Positions 1 to 10,400 of a stretch of DNA of 64,000 bases are shown here, in pieces. This DNA comes from Mesorhizobium koreense. Its GTDB lineage: Bacteria > Pseudomonadota > Alphaproteobacteria > Rhizobiales > Rhizobiaceae. The translations under genes were made by a program, and so were the position numbers. The DNA lies in contig NZ_CP134228.1 in the NCBI RefSeq assembly GCF_031656215.1, positions 3,987,001-4,051,000 on the forward strand. Reading direction: 5' to 3'. Every line of letters begins with the position of its first letter. The first letter of the stretch is position 1. A model generated the notes under the pieces. That model was not told where the DNA came from. It did not search any database and saw only the letters and a list, made by a program, of their open reading frames with translations.

Positions 1-767
1 GCATCATCACCCCGGCCCTTGCTGAGATACCACCTTGCAAGACTGAGTGGAAAAGCAGAGTTCTCAGGAAAGAGCGTAACGAGCTTCTTCAGAAGCTTCT
101 CGACGCCGGGCTGGTCATTGAGCTTATCGAGGACGTTGAGGCGAAGCACCTGTAGACCGATATTGCGTTCGCTGCCTGCCGGAGCCTTATTGAGATAATC
201 AAGCGCACCCTGGAGATCAGAAGCCAGGATGCGCTCCGACGCCAGCACCATCATCGCGTCAACGTCATGCGGATCCTTTTTGAGCGCAGCTTGAGAAAGC
301 TGCACGGCATCGCCGCGATTATTGAGTTTTAATTGCACCGCAGCCTTCGCCACCATTGCTTCCGGATCGTCCGAAGCGACGGAGACAGCCTGCTCTGCAT
401 ATTTGAGTGCCGCGTCCGGATGGCCCGCTGCCAGGAAAATATAGGATAAACGAACGCGCGCCTTCACATGCTTGGGATCTTTCTCGGCTACCGAGAGATA
501 AATCTTCGCCGCCGAGTCAAAACGGCCCTGCTGTTCCTCTACTTTACCTAAAGCAAAAAGCGCCTCGACAAAATTGCTGTCCAGTTTTATCGCGTTGCGG
601 AATTCCAGACTGGCCTTAATGGGCTCGCCTTTCGCAAGGAGTTCAAGACCACTTTTGTAATATGACTGTGCGCGCTCCTCGGCTGAATCGCATCCGGAAA
701 TCGACATCATTGTCGAAGCCACTAAGGCAACAAAAAAAGCGCCACGCAAACGCGTTACTCTGAACAT
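1..767 (-). CDS. TPR-repeat lipoprotein of the exosortase/EPS locus (C-terminus outside window)
   Basis: The reading frame starts at the ATG complementary to 765-767 and runs off the left edge, so only the first 255 codons are seen. The N-terminus is a lipoprotein signal: a basic start, a hydrophobic stretch and a lipobox (SISGC) with the lipidated Cys at about residue 26. After it come repeated 34-residue TPR helices, such as the segment containing KASLEFRNAIKLD and the next one containing RVRLSYIFLAAGHPDAAL. This layout resembles the TPR lipoproteins (PrsT type) found beside exosortase/PEP-CTERM loci, where they are thought to help envelope or polysaccharide assembly. A sorted PEP-CTERM gene lies just upstream on the same strand and an exosortase at 27.7 kb supports the link. 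The TPR lipoprotein call is firm; the specific PrsT assignment is an inference. Confidence 0.75.
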   Translation of the reverse strand, partial: MFRVTRLRGAFFVALVASTMMSISGCDSAEERAQSYYKSGLELLAKGEPIKASLEFRNAIKLDSNFVEALFALGKVEEQQGRFDSAAKIYLSVAEKDPKHVKARVRLSYIFLAAGHPDAALKYAEQAVSVASDDPEAMVAKAAVQLKLNNRGDAVQLSQAALKKDPHDVDAMMVLASERILASDLQGALDYLNKAPAGSERNIGLQVLRLNVLDKLNDQPGVEKLLKKLVTLFPENSAFPLSLARWYLSKGRGDD

Positions 768-871
768 AGTTACTCTTTCGCCCACGTCCCTTGAACTACC
801 TGAACAGTTCTCTACCAGAATCATCGATAATTTCGAAGGTAAAGTTTTGACAAGATTGAAATAAGGTTAAA

Positions 872-900
872 GACCGACCGTATGTAAGCTACAGTCAGTC
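872..900 (-). terminator. Hairpin after the PEP-CTERM gene
   Basis: An 11-bp inverted repeat (872-882 with 890-900, 7-nt loop) lies between the two leftward genes. Two positions are C-A mismatches if read from the plus strand but become G-U pairs in minus-strand RNA, so the stem suits the leftward transcript. It is followed in that direction by a short T-rich stretch (TTTAACCTTATTT), as in a factor-independent terminator or a 3' stabilising hairpin. Confidence 0.45.
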
Positions 901-1005
901 TTTTATCTTACCAGATTAACTATATATATAAGTGAAGATACATGAGTCCGGCGCGCATAGGCTACCGAGAGCGCAGAATGCTCACAAAGTCCTAGAGCAT
1001 ATTCT

Positions 1006-1641
1006 CTAGCTCAACGAGATTGACCTTGGTTTGACCCTGTGCTTCCTCCGATGAGCAAGCATCCCCAAGCCAATCATTCCGGTTCCGAACAGGAAGAGCG
1101 CGGGAGGAATCGGAACCGCCGATATGGAGTACTCCGCATTTCGGTCAGGATAGCTTGTTTCACTGGGGTTGTTAGGGTCACCAAGCGGAAGTATTCCCGC
1201 CACCCGAACCGCAACAGAACTAATAGTACCGCTACCCAACAGCGTCGCGCTCAATATCGCTGAACTGCCGTTTGCTATTGTTGTTGTTGCATATTGGACA
1301 CCATTCAATATAAGCGAGAAGTCCCACGGATTTTCATTATTATTTGATACGTTTAGCTTAAACGTGTTGTCCAATTGATCATAGTGAATAGTCGCCGCGG
1401 TTCCAATGTCCGCATACTGGTATCCATTCAGCATAGGGAATAATGTCGAGAACTTCGCGATCACTGAATCTGTTCGAGAGGTGATAACGGAAGGGCCTGA
1501 CTCCCCGACCTGATTGAAAGCATTAAGATCAGCAGAACTGACCGTAATCGCCTTCGCCGGGAGGGTCCCGATGCATGATACCGAAAACAACACCCCACCA
1601 ACAACAGCGGCCCTCATAGGCACGAAATTGTGCAATCCCAT
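1006..1641 (-). CDS. Secreted protein with PEP-CTERM/VPLPA-type sorting tail
   Basis: This encodes a protein of about 211 residues with an N-terminal signal peptide (hydrophobic run ending near LPAKA) and a Ser/Thr/Asn-rich middle without a recognisable enzyme domain. At the C-terminus is a sorting tail: the motif VPIPPA, then one hydrophobic helix (FLFGTGMIGLGML), then a basic cluster (HRRKHR). This three-part tail is the recognition and anchoring signal for exosortases, which cleave near the motif and pass the protein to the cell surface. The frame is also open to a GTG at 1653, but the ATG at 1641 has a G-rich site (GTGGGG) about nine bases upstream and is preferred. The exosortase at 27754-29388 is the likely processing enzyme. 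The function of the mature part is unknown. Confidence 0.7.
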   Translation of the reverse strand: MGLHNFVPMRAAVVGGVLFSVSCIGTLPAKAITVSSADLNAFNQVGESGPSVITSRTDSVIAKFSTLFPMLNGYQYADIGTAATIHYDQLDNTFKLNVSNNNENPWDFSLILNGVQYATTTIANGSSAILSATLLGSGTISSVAVRVAGILPLGDPNNPSETSYPDRNAEYSISAVPIPPALFLFGTGMIGLGMLAHRRKHRVKPRSISLS

Positions 1642-2689
1642 GACATACCCCACTCACTCAAAATATTTTGAGCTGACCCATACCCTTAATAAAAAGTTAA
1701 CAGCAACGGGGGGGCCGCGTCAATTCGATTCTCGCAAAAGTGGTAAACTGCGTCTAATCTGAACTGCCCTCAGGTGGATGACTCGAACAAGCTCGCGTTT
1801 CAGGCTGAGATTTTGATTTCATGCCCATTGCTTGTCTGGGATGTTGGTGAGCGCTGTATGCGGCTGGATGAAGCTGGTGATCCGGTGGAGAAGCTCAACG
1901 GCGTAAGATAATCCGCGATGCGTCCCTGCTTGCCGAAACGGTGCTCGGTCTCGACGGGCAGCACGGCAAATGATGCAACAGCCACCTGAAGCCGCATCGG
2001 AATCCTTATTTGTCTCGGCCGTCATTGCGGAACCTGCCACGGAAGCGCCGAAGGCGGCCAAGCAAGCGCAAGACGGCGTCAATCTTGATCGTTCGATGCT
2101 GGTTGATTGGGTCGGCAAGGCGGCTTTCCTGCTTCGTCCCGTGCATGAACGGACGTTCGGGCGTCTGAAGGCATCGGACAAACTCTTCGCCGACGAGACT
2201 ACGGCGCCAGTGCTTGATCCGGGACGGGGGCGGGCCAAGACCGGGCAGCTGTTCGTATACGCAAGTGATGACCGTCCGTGGGGCGAGATCGATCCACCGG
2301 GCGTTGCCTATCTCTACGCGCCGGACCGCAAGGCCGAGCAGCCGATCCCCCCGCCGATCGCCCGGAGGCGCTCGCTCGCATCGCTCAACTCTACCGCGTC
2401 GAGAGCGAGATCCGCGGTCGCGCCGCCGATGAACGCCGCGTCATCTGGCAGGAGACAAGTCGTTCCGTCATCCACGCCCTCGAGCCATGGCTTCGAGAGC
2501 AACGCACTCTCATCAGCCAGAAGACCAAGCTGACGGAGGCTATCCGTTATGCGCTCTCACGCTGGACGGGTTGACGTGCTCCCCGTTTTGTCCGCGCCTA
2601 TAAGTTGGCCCTGTTCACGTTGTGGTCCGATCTGGACCGGTTTGCAAATTCGTTCGGGGTGAGCCCGTCGAGGCTCGTGTGCGGGCGGT

Positions 2690-3448
2690 TCACTTGTAGT
2701 TGATCCTCCATTCTTCGATGCTGTCTCGGGCATGCCGATAGCTGGTGAAGAGCCGCTCGTTGAGGCACTCGTCGCGCAGCCGACCGTTAAAGCTCTCCAC
2801 GAAGCCGTTCTGCATGGGCTTGCCGGGCGCGATGTAGTGCCATTCGACATGCCGGTCTTCCTGCCATGCCAGGATGGCATTCGAGGTCAGCTCGGTGCCG
2901 TTGTCCGATACGATCATGCAGGGGTAGCCGCGATGCTCGGCGATGATGTCGAGTTCGCGGGCGACGCGTTCGCCCGAGATCGAGTTGTCGACGACGGTGG
3001 CCAGGCACTCCCGGCTGAAGTCGTCGATGACGCACAGGATCCGGAAGCGGCGGCCGTCGGTGAGCGTGTCGGAGACGAAGTCGAGGCTCCAGCGCTGGTT
3101 GGCATCCTGCGGGATCGCCATCGGTGCTCTCGTGCCGAGCGCACGCTTGCGGCCGCCGCGTTTGCGCACTGTCAGCCGCTCTTCCCGATAGAGCCGGTAG
3201 AGCTTCTTCCAGTTCACCGCCACGACTTCGCGCTTTAGCAGAAGGTGCAGCCGGCGATAGCCGAAGCGTCGGAGCTCGGCCGCTAGTTCCCGTAACCGCT
3301 TTCGCAGGCCAGCGTCGTCCGGTCGGCTCGAACGATAGCGGTAGACCCGCGGCTCCATGCCGACGAGCCCGCAAGCACGACGCTGCGTATAGCCCTTGTT
3401 CTCGATCGCCCAGGTCACGGCGGTCCTCCTCGACCCAGGCGTCAGAAG
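2690..3448 (-). CDS. IS3-family transposase OrfB (DDE integrase), made by -1 frameshift from OrfA
   Basis: OrfB has no clear start of its own. It is read after a -1 shift at the AAAAAAC heptamer (complement of 3448-3454), giving about 252 residues after the slip. The segment [12 protein letters not shown] is followed by the HTH_21-like region and then the retroviral-type integrase core. The three catalytic acids are visible: Asp in RWSLDFVSD, Asp in MIVSDNGTE, and Glu in [15 protein letters not shown] 35 residues later. The frame ends with IEEWRINYK and TGA, as is usual for the family. It performs strand cleavage and joining for the 2574-3773 element. Confidence 0.88.
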   Translation of the reverse strand, partial: LLTPGSRRTAVTWAIENKGYTQRRACGLVGMEPRVYRYRSSRPDDAGLRKRLRELAAELRRFGYRRLHLLLKREVVAVNWKKLYRLYREERLTVRKRGGRKRALGTRAPMAIPQDANQRWSLDFVSDTLTDGRRFRILCVIDDFSRECLATVVDNSISGERVARELDIIAEHRGYPCMIVSDNGTELTSNAILAWQEDRHVEWHYIAPGKPMQNGFVESFNGRLRDECLNERLFTSYRHARDSIEEWRINYK

Positions 3449-3708
3449 TTTTTTCCGAGCATCTCGCGCAAGGTCGAGACGTCGAGCATGGCGTCGGCCA
3501 GCAGGCGCTTCAGCTTGCCGTTCTCCTCCTCCAGGCTCTTCAGCCGCTTCGCCTCCGATACGTCCATGCCGCCATACTTCGAGCGCCACTTGTAGAACGT
3601 CGCATCGCTCACACCGTACTTGCGGCAAAGCTCCGTCGCCGAAAGCCCCGCCTGGTGCTCCTTCAAAATGCCGATGATCTGTTCGTCGGAAAATCTCGAT
3701 CGCTTCAT
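3442..3708 (-). CDS. IS3-family transposase OrfA
   Basis: OrfA is 88 residues from the ATG at 3708, which has AGGAG eight bases upstream; the frame is also open further upstream to 3723. It has the IS3 OrfA helix-turn-helix ([20 protein letters not shown], then [22 protein letters not shown]) and a C-terminal leucine-zipper-like segment ([18 protein letters not shown]) for dimerisation. It ends at the TGA at 3442-3444, directly after an A-AAA-AAC slippery heptamer on the coding strand. A -1 shift there would fuse it to OrfB and give the full transposase. OrfA alone binds the terminal repeats and regulates transposition. Confidence 0.9.
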   Translation of the reverse strand: MKRSRFSDEQIIGILKEHQAGLSATELCRKYGVSDATFYKWRSKYGGMDVSEAKRLKSLEEENGKLKRLLADAMLDVSTLREMLGKNF

Positions 3709-4082
3709 GGCCTGTCTCCTCATCCGGATGACAGGCTAACCTCAAAGCGAGGACATTTCAGGGGAGCACGTCAGGGTCTGACGCGCTTCCTTGATGACGT
3801 CAGGATCGAGATCGACTCCAACGTCGTCGAACGCACCATTCGGCCGATTGCCTTGAATCGTAAAACTTGCTATTCGCCGGGTCAGACGGCGGCGCCGAAC
3901 ATTGGGCGACAATCGCCTTGTTCATCGAGACCTGCAAGCTCAATGGCGTCAAAACACACTTCTATCTCGCCGATGTCATCGCTCGCATCGTCGCCGGCCA
4001 TCCTCAAAGCCAGATTGACGACCTCCTGCCTTGGCCTACGTAGCCGAACCACTTAAGGCCGTGGCCTCGGAACACCGCATAC

Positions 4083-4195
4083 CTTGATCCCGGCCGCGGC
4101 TGGACCAAGATCGGCCTGCTCTAGGCTTACGCCCGTGATGATCGGCCATGGCAGGGAGGCGATCGGCCGGCGTCGCCTATGCTATGCTGTACGAA
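4083..4195 (+). pseudogene. Short IS66 transposase relic
   Basis: The frame reads LDPGRGWTKIGLL, then a TAG stop, then AYARDDRPWQGGDRPASP. This matches the conserved stretch following the DETTAPVLDPGRG region of IS66 TnpC. It duplicates a segment already present at 2210-2310, so it comes from a second IS66 copy. Only about 110 bp are recognisable. Confidence 0.6.
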
Positions 4196-4249
4196 CCATC
4201 GCAGAGCGCGTCAGCATAAAGGCACACTCGCCTCCGAATAGGAACCTTC

Positions 4250-5566
4250 CTAGGGCTCTCGCCATGCGTGATCGAGGCTTTCCCGGAATGACTGGGTTAG
4301 ATAGGCAAATGGAGTCTGTTCGCCTGTCTTGATATATACTTCCGCAGGCATTCCTGGCAGCAACGGATGATCATCGAGCTTTTGTTCCTCGCCACGCGAC
4401 AGAGAAATGTTGGCAACAAAGTAGGAAGCTGCAGTTTTTTGATCAGTTATCGCATCTGCAGAGACATATGTTACTGCGCCCATCAAGCGCGGCATTTCGC
4501 GCCGGGGGAGGCCTGGAAACACTACATCCGCCTCCATGCCGGAAGAAATATTGTCGATGTCTGTTGGGCGAATACGGGCTTCAATTACCAGATTATCCTC
4601 AACCGGAACGATCTCTAACAGGGTTGCCCCTGGTTCAACAACGCCACCGATTGTGTGGACATCCAGTCCGACAACGATGCCGTTTGCCGTGGCGCGTATT
4701 ATCTTTTGGTCTAGAGAATGCTTAGCATCCAGCAACTGCTGCCCAAGCGTAAACACGCTCGACTGCTGTTTTCCGAGTTCATCGTTGACCTCTTTCACGA
4801 AGGTCATGCGCTGCTGTAGTATTTGCAAGTTAGCCTGAGCAACCTGTGCTTCAGTTGCCGCAATCTGCGCCTCGAAATCGTTCTTCTTGCCCTTCAGCTG
4901 CGCCGCCTCGCGCTCGAGTTCTAGGACCCTCGATCGGGAAACAAGTTTTTTGTTGAGGAGTTGACTTAAATCATCATGCTCGCTCTGGCTGATAGCGATC
5001 TGGTCGGCTTGGGCCTGGGATTGCGCGACCAAACCCCGGGATTGTTCCTTCAATTGTCTTATCTGCTCGCGGATCAAGTTGACCTGCCCCGACAAGGTCT
5101 GCCGCCTTACCTGAAATAATTGCTGCTGACCTCTAAGGATGTCGGTAACATCGGAATCATCCACACGAGACAGCAGGTCCTGCGGAAACTGAATATTCTC
5201 TGCCCCACTGCGCTCGGCTTCGAGCCTTGCTACGGTCGCCTGAGCGAGATCATAATTACTTCGAATGACATCTAGAGAAGCCTGTTCCTTCGTCTGATCA
5301 AGCTGAATAAGGACATCGCCAATTTTCACCTTTTGTCCATTTCTAACGTTGATAAGACGCACGGTGCCACCGTCTGGTGACTGGACCTCCTTGCGATTGG
5401 AAACGACCTTGACGATTCCGGCCCCAATGATCGCGCTTGAGAGATTTGCAACTGCAGCCCAGGTGCAGAATGTACCAACCCCAAAAAGGATCACTGCTAG
5501 CCCGAAAATGATTGCAGGGCGGGCATTCGTCGGAGGCACCAGCCCCGTTTTTGCACCAATGCTCAT
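4250..5566 (-). CDS. prsE: Type I secretion membrane-fusion (HlyD/PrsE-family) adaptor
   Basis: This is a 438-residue periplasmic adaptor that links the inner-membrane ABC exporter to an outer-membrane channel of the TolC type. The N-terminus has a single membrane segment at about residues 18-40 (IIFGLAVILFGVGTFCTWAAV). A lipoyl/barrel half (GTVRLINVRNGQKVKIGDVL) follows, then a long coiled-coil hairpin at about residues 95-275, the second barrel half (IRATANGIVVGLDVHTIGG) and the C-terminal beta domain (LLPGMPAEVYIKTG). Length and order match PrsE/HlyD. The start ATG overlaps the stop of the ABC exporter gene by four bases (ATGA), showing translational coupling. The RTX gene upstream in the same transcript is the evident cargo. 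The symbol follows rhizobial usage and is by similarity. Confidence 0.88.
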   Translation of the reverse strand: MSIGAKTGLVPPTNARPAIIFGLAVILFGVGTFCTWAAVANLSSAIIGAGIVKVVSNRKEVQSPDGGTVRLINVRNGQKVKIGDVLIQLDQTKEQASLDVIRSNYDLAQATVARLEAERSGAENIQFPQDLLSRVDDSDVTDILRGQQQLFQVRRQTLSGQVNLIREQIRQLKEQSRGLVAQSQAQADQIAISQSEHDDLSQLLNKKLVSRSRVLELEREAAQLKGKKNDFEAQIAATEAQVAQANLQILQQRMTFVKEVNDELGKQQSSVFTLGQQLLDAKHSLDQKIIRATANGIVVGLDVHTIGGVVEPGATLLEIVPVEDNLVIEARIRPTDIDNISSGMEADVVFPGLPRREMPRLMGAVTYVSADAITDQKTAASYFVANISLSRGEEQKLDDHPLLPGMPAEVYIKTGEQTPFAYLTQSFRESLDHAWREP

Positions 5567-7461
5567 CTTGGCGCGCCCTGGAGCGCAGCAGTTGTGGAGA
5601 GCTCTTGCTCGGCCGGTTGGACTTCGCGAAGCCCTCCCCTATGGTCAGCTACTTTAGGCATCAGTTTCCACAGAACATCCTGCCGAGATCCGAACTCTGT
5701 GATATTCCCGTCTGTTAGCACAAGAATCTTATCCACCGCCTCCAGTACTGACGGCCGATGAGAGATGAGAATGACAGACGCTCCCTGCTCTTTCAGTTCC
5801 CTCAATGAGGAAAGCAGAGCTGCTTCGCCCTGACCGTCGAGATTCGAATTTGGTTCATCGAGCACGACGAGTGAGGGATTGCCGTACAAAGCCCGCGCCA
5901 ACCCGATCCTTTGCCGCTGTCCACCTGACAGCACGTTCCCGCCGAGCCCGATCCGTGTGTCATATCCATTGGACATACGCAAAATCATTTCATGCACGCC
6001 TGCCCATTTTGCCGCAGTGATAACGGCTTCAGCATCTACGACTCCGAACCGTGCAATATTCTCGGCGATCGTTCCATCAAACAACTCGATGTTCTGGGAC
6101 AAATAGCCGAGATGTGGCCCAAGCTCGTTCCGATTCCAGCCAGCGACATCGACCCCAGCGAGTCGAGCGCAACCGCTTCTGGGAGCCCAAACGCCCACAA
6201 TGAACCTCGCAAGCGTGGACTTGCCGGATCCGCTTGGGCCGACAATCCCCAATGCTTCACCAGCCTCGAGCCGAAAAGAGATGTTCTGAATAACCAATCT
6301 CTCGGCTCCAGGCGGAGCACCAACCAGCTGCTCAACGGAAACAAAGCCGTCTGGCTTAGGGAGTGGGAGCTTGGATGCCTTACGGGGAGGCGAGGTGAGA
6401 ACCTTACGAATTCGCCCATAGGCGCCCCGTGCGAGAACAAAGCTACGCCAATTTCCGATGGCGCCTTCGACGGGTGCGAGCGCCCGTCCCATCATGATGG
6501 ACGCCGCAACCATCGCGCCGGGCGAGATCTTTTGCTGCAATGCCAAATAGGCACCCACACCCAGTATGGCAATCTGCAACATTGGCCGAACAAACTTTGT
6601 GGTTGCGGTTAGCAGACCTGCACGATCGCTGGCGGCGGACTGCAGTGAAAGCCCATGACGCCATTGTATCAGCCATCGCTCCCGAAGGCCGGCTATCATC
6701 CCCATCGCCTCGACTGTATCGGCATTTGCTGCCACATTGGCTGCAAACTGCATCGCAGCGGCCATATGCGATCCGGCGTCCGTCAGTGGGCGGCGCGTCA
6801 CCAACTCACTTACAACTGCAAGCGCGAATAATGCGACGGCACCGACGAGGGAAACGACGAAAAGAAGTGGGTGCAGAATGCAGATCACTCCTAAAAAAAG
6901 CGGGGTCCAAGGCGCGTCGAAAAAGAAAAAGAGCCCTGCCCCCGTGAGAAAGTTGCGCAAGACGTCGAGGTCGCGCAGAGCGCGCGCTTTGGCATTGCCA
7001 AGAGAAGGGTCGGGTGACGCGAGCCTGGCGAACAGCTGTGCGCTCAGTAATTCGTCCAAGCGTCCGCCCAAGCGAACCAGGACGCGCGCCCGAGCACCTT
7101 CCAAAAGCGCGCTGCAGATTAATAGCCCTGCGGCAAGAAGTGCAAGGTAAACCAACGTCGGAACGCTGCCGGATGTAAGCACGCGGTCGTAGACCTGCAT
7201 CATGTAGACCGGCCCCACCAGCATCAACATATTGATCACTAAGCTGAAGCCAGCAACGAACAACAAAATGTTCCTTGCCTCGGTCGTTATATCTTTAAAC
7301 GGTGGATTATCTTCAGTTGCGGGCCTTGAGCCGACCCGTGGTTTTCCGATCGGCGGTGTCTTAAGATCGTTGCTCGGCTGGAAACTTGGCTGACTAGGTG
7401 AGGTTTGCAGCAACCGCCGAATTTCAGGCCACGAGCGAGATGTTGGCATTGGTGAGCTCAT
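5563..7461 (-). CDS. prsD: Type I secretion ABC exporter, permease/ATPase (PrsD family)
   Basis: This is a 632-residue inner-membrane exporter with an N-terminal transmembrane domain (helices from about residue 64 to 340) and a C-terminal ATPase. The ATPase has Walker A (GPSGSGKST, about 408-416), the signature LSGGQRQRIGLARAL (about 511) and Walker B (LVVLDEPNSNLD, about 531). It lacks the N-terminal peptidase domain of bacteriocin exporters, as expected for RTX/PrsD-type systems. The first 55 residues are a Ser/Pro-rich extension. The start at 7461 lies 38 bases inside the end of the upstream RTX gene and the stop overlaps prsE, so the three genes form one leftward operon. An alternative start is Met5 at 7449. 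Its likely substrate is the RTX protein encoded immediately upstream. Confidence 0.9.
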   Translation of the reverse strand: MSSPMPTSRSWPEIRRLLQTSPSQPSFQPSNDLKTPPIGKPRVGSRPATEDNPPFKDITTEARNILLFVAGFSLVINMLMLVGPVYMMQVYDRVLTSGSVPTLVYLALLAAGLLICSALLEGARARVLVRLGGRLDELLSAQLFARLASPDPSLGNAKARALRDLDVLRNFLTGAGLFFFFDAPWTPLFLGVICILHPLLFVVSLVGAVALFALAVVSELVTRRPLTDAGSHMAAAMQFAANVAANADTVEAMGMIAGLRERWLIQWRHGLSLQSAASDRAGLLTATTKFVRPMLQIAILGVGAYLALQQKISPGAMVAASIMMGRALAPVEGAIGNWRSFVLARGAYGRIRKVLTSPPRKASKLPLPKPDGFVSVEQLVGAPPGAERLVIQNISFRLEAGEALGIVGPSGSGKSTLARFIVGVWAPRSGCARLAGVDVAGWNRNELGPHLGYLSQNIELFDGTIAENIARFGVVDAEAVITAAKWAGVHEMILRMSNGYDTRIGLGGNVLSGGQRQRIGLARALYGNPSLVVLDEPNSNLDGQGEAALLSSLRELKEQGASVILISHRPSVLEAVDKILVLTDGNITEFGSRQDVLWKLMPKVADHRGGLREVQPAEQELSTTAALQGAPR

Positions 7462-10400
7462 CTAGGTGGACGCCAACGACCAATATGTAGTCTGAAGAAG
7501 ACCACGAAAAGGACGCATCCGGCTCGTCGAGCGGCACGACAAGACTGCCCTTATCATTAAAGGCCCCCGATAGAACCTGGTTAGCGGACTGGAAATTCAG
7601 CCCCTGCAGAACAAGCATATCTTCTTGAGGGTTAAAATCGAGCAAATGATCAGGACCACTATCTGGACCGAAGACAAACTTATCTGCTCCAGCACCACCT
7701 GTAAGATCGTCCTTTCCACCACCTCCGATCAGAACATCATCGCCTGCGCCACCAACCAGATAATCACGCGAAGATCCGCCAATCAGCATATCATTGCCGT
7801 CGCCGCCATCTAACGAATTATACTCTGCATTGCTCGCGATAAGCGTATCGTTTCCTTCCTCTCCGTAAAGCCAGTCCCGACCCATTCCACCGACCAGCAT
7901 ATCGTTGCCGTTGCCACCATAGAGCCTGTCGTTTCCGGCACCGCCATAGACAGCGTCGTCTCCTGCACCGCCCACAAGCGTATCATTAGCCGAGCCGCCA
8001 AAGAGAATGTCATTGCCCGTGCCGCCGTCCGCCAATCCCCAGCCCTGATTGCCGAGGTGAACGATGTCATCGCCCCCGCCGGCATAGATGTGATCCTTGC
8101 CAGCCTCGCCGTGGATATCGTCAGCACCGTCGGTTCCGTCGATATGATCGTTGCCGCCCGAGCCATTGATGACGTTAGGGCTTGGCGATGTTGTCGGCGC
8201 GTCCGTAGTTCCTTGCGAAGCTGAGGAGTCGGACGAAGAGGAAGGCTGAGTACCATCGATCACGGACCCCATTGGGTCGTGCGCTTGGAGATTGCTCAGA
8301 AACGAGTCGCTGGAAGCAATCTGACTTGCAGTGAGAACGCCCTTGAGAAACCCGAAGTTGTCGATCAAGCCGTTGAAGCCTTGCCCCCAAGGATCGCCCA
8401 AAGTGATGGGCTGACTATCCATTCCAACCTGGGTTGAGCCTTCGAGCCCGTCTGCATGCGCAATCTCGTTTCCGTCCAAATAGAGTGCCGCCATCCCATC
8501 GATACCGGAAAAAGTAATGGCTAAGTTATGCCAGTCTGTATTAGCGATGCCCACGCCCTTGGCCTTCAGCCAAATCTGTCCGTGATCCGTCGTAACAGCA
8601 ACACTAAGTTCATCGGCGCCAACAAATACGACGAAGCTTCCGGAATAATTTACAAGGCGACCACCCTCGGTCTCATGGCCGGCGTCTTTTTTGAAGTCGA
8701 CAAGCATCGTATATTCGGAATTGTTGTAGAAGTCAGGTGTTTGATCATATGTTACGACATCGCCATTCAACCGAATAGCCTGACCGTCGCCATGCGGCTC
8801 GAACGTCACGTCCTCGCCGATCTTAACAGGATTGATCACATCGGAGAGGTCCTGCGCACCGTGATCGAAATCGGCGAGCAGAGCGACCGGACTTTGCACC
8901 TGGATTGTCTTTCCGAGTTCAATGGTTTCACCGCCTCCGAGCAAAATCGTCGCGGTCACATCATACAAGCCGGCATGGGCGTAAGAGTGCGCGTCAACAT
9001 TGCCGGACTGGCTGCCATCACCAAAGTCCCAACTGATACTTGCTCCATTGAGATTGAGAACTTCGTTCGGGATATGAAGATCAGAGACATCAAACGTATG
9101 ATGCAGGAGATCAAGCCCCCTTCCCGCCTCATCGCTAATCACACCAGAAGCAGTCGTCGTCGATGGCTGGTATTCCGTGAGGGAGGCACCAACATTCATA
9201 TGCTTAATGAGGCCATCCGGAACTGCTTGTAAATCCGCCAAAGTCGCCTTACTACCGGCAAGGGCATTCACGAAGAGATCACCGACGTAATTCGACTGGC
9301 TCGGATCCACGCTTTGAACAACAAGATTATTCTCAAATAATTGCCCGTCAACCGGGCTTAGATTCAAATTATCAACAATATTGTTCGTAATTTTTACATC
9401 ATCGGATGCTGACGAAACTGTTACTGTTGGAACAGTCACGAGCACTTGTGGATCGCCAGAGCTCTGGTTTTGTAGAATGGTATTATTGCTTATCGTTATT
9501 CCATCCACTTCACCAACCGAAATTCCATGTAGGTGGCTATTATAAATAATATTGTCCTTAATTATAATATTCTTATAATACATCTCCTTGCCGGCACGCC
9601 CACTGTCAACTTCCTCGTTGCGCATGAAAATCGACTGAGTTGAAGAGCCTCCTCCACTATCAAGGAAGTTCTCGCTGATGGTGATATTCGCAGATGGGCT
9701 GGTCGTGCCATTGGTCCAGAACTGGATCATGTCCATGTGGTCGCCACTGCGGGGGGCGCCCTTGAAATCGTGGATGTAGTTGTTCATAATCTGGACGTCG
9801 TTAACGTTCGCGAAATCAAGTCCATCGGAACGAATATCGTGGATATTGTTGTCTTTAACCACAACACCATTGTCTCCACTGAATACTGCCGCCCGCAGAA
9901 AGTTGCTGAATTCGTTGTTCTCGATGGTTATGGCGCTCGAATTGGAGACAGTGAGCCCGTGGCCAGTCCCGTACCCGTCTTCGGTAACACCAAGTCCTTC
10001 AGCAACTGCGCCGCTAAAAATCGAGTCTTGGATTGTGATATTGGAGGAACGGTCAACAGTAAATGGCTTGTCGTAGTCAGGGGCTCCTAGGGCAGGTGTA
10101 TAGCTGAAGTTGACAGAATCAAAAGTTAGGTTTTCCACGCCACTCAGATGGAGTGACGAGAATTGCGCCAAATTGTTCAGATCTGCCGATTTAATGGTGA
10201 CCTGGTTCGTAAATTTTGCGAACGGTTGGCGGGCGTCATAAAGACTAAGAGTCCCATAGCTGCCGGGGGCCAACAGTATGGTCTCACCGTCAGTCGCATT
10301 GGATAGCGCCGAAATAAGCTCTGCGGTTGAAGTCACCTCGATATTAGACATTTTGACCGCCGTGTCGTTTGAACCTATTTTTCTATTTATTGGCACCCGA

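Larger units (their letters stand above)
2574..3773 (-). mobile_element. IS3-family element (IS407-like), complete, with GGGT target duplication
   Basis: The element is 1200 bp with perfect 13-bp terminal inverted repeats: TGACGTGCTCCCC at 2574-2586 and its complement at 3761-3773. Direct copies of GGGT flank it at 2570-2573 and 3774-3777, the four-base duplication usual for the IS407 group. It contains overlapping orfA and orfB on the minus strand with a -1 slippage heptamer between them. All visible parts look intact, so it may be active. A close relative supplies the ends of the composite element at 19494-21367. Confidence 0.88.
2074..4043 (+). pseudogene. IS66-family transposase (tnpC) remnant, split by an IS3 element
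   Basis: Two coding stretches, 2074-2573 and 3774-4043, are parts of one IS66 TnpC transposase. The first reads VNLDRSMLVDWVG, then LFADETTAPVLDPGRGRAKT, with DETTAPVLDPGRG typical of IS66. An internal deletion with a frame change near 2340 then leads to the segment ending AIRYALSRWTG. If the IS3 element and one copy of its GGGT duplication are removed, this joins in frame to LTRFLDDVRIEIDSNVVERT, the IS66 C-terminal domain. A further frameshift follows at about 3863 (after ALNRK), and the stop is at 4041-4043. The N-terminal third is missing or too degraded to recognise. It cannot make an active transposase. Confidence 0.8.

Noticed and set aside
1800-2073. Possible N-terminal part of the IS66 transposase
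   Set aside because: No IS66 motif could be found in any frame before VNLDRSM, so the relic was started at 2074.
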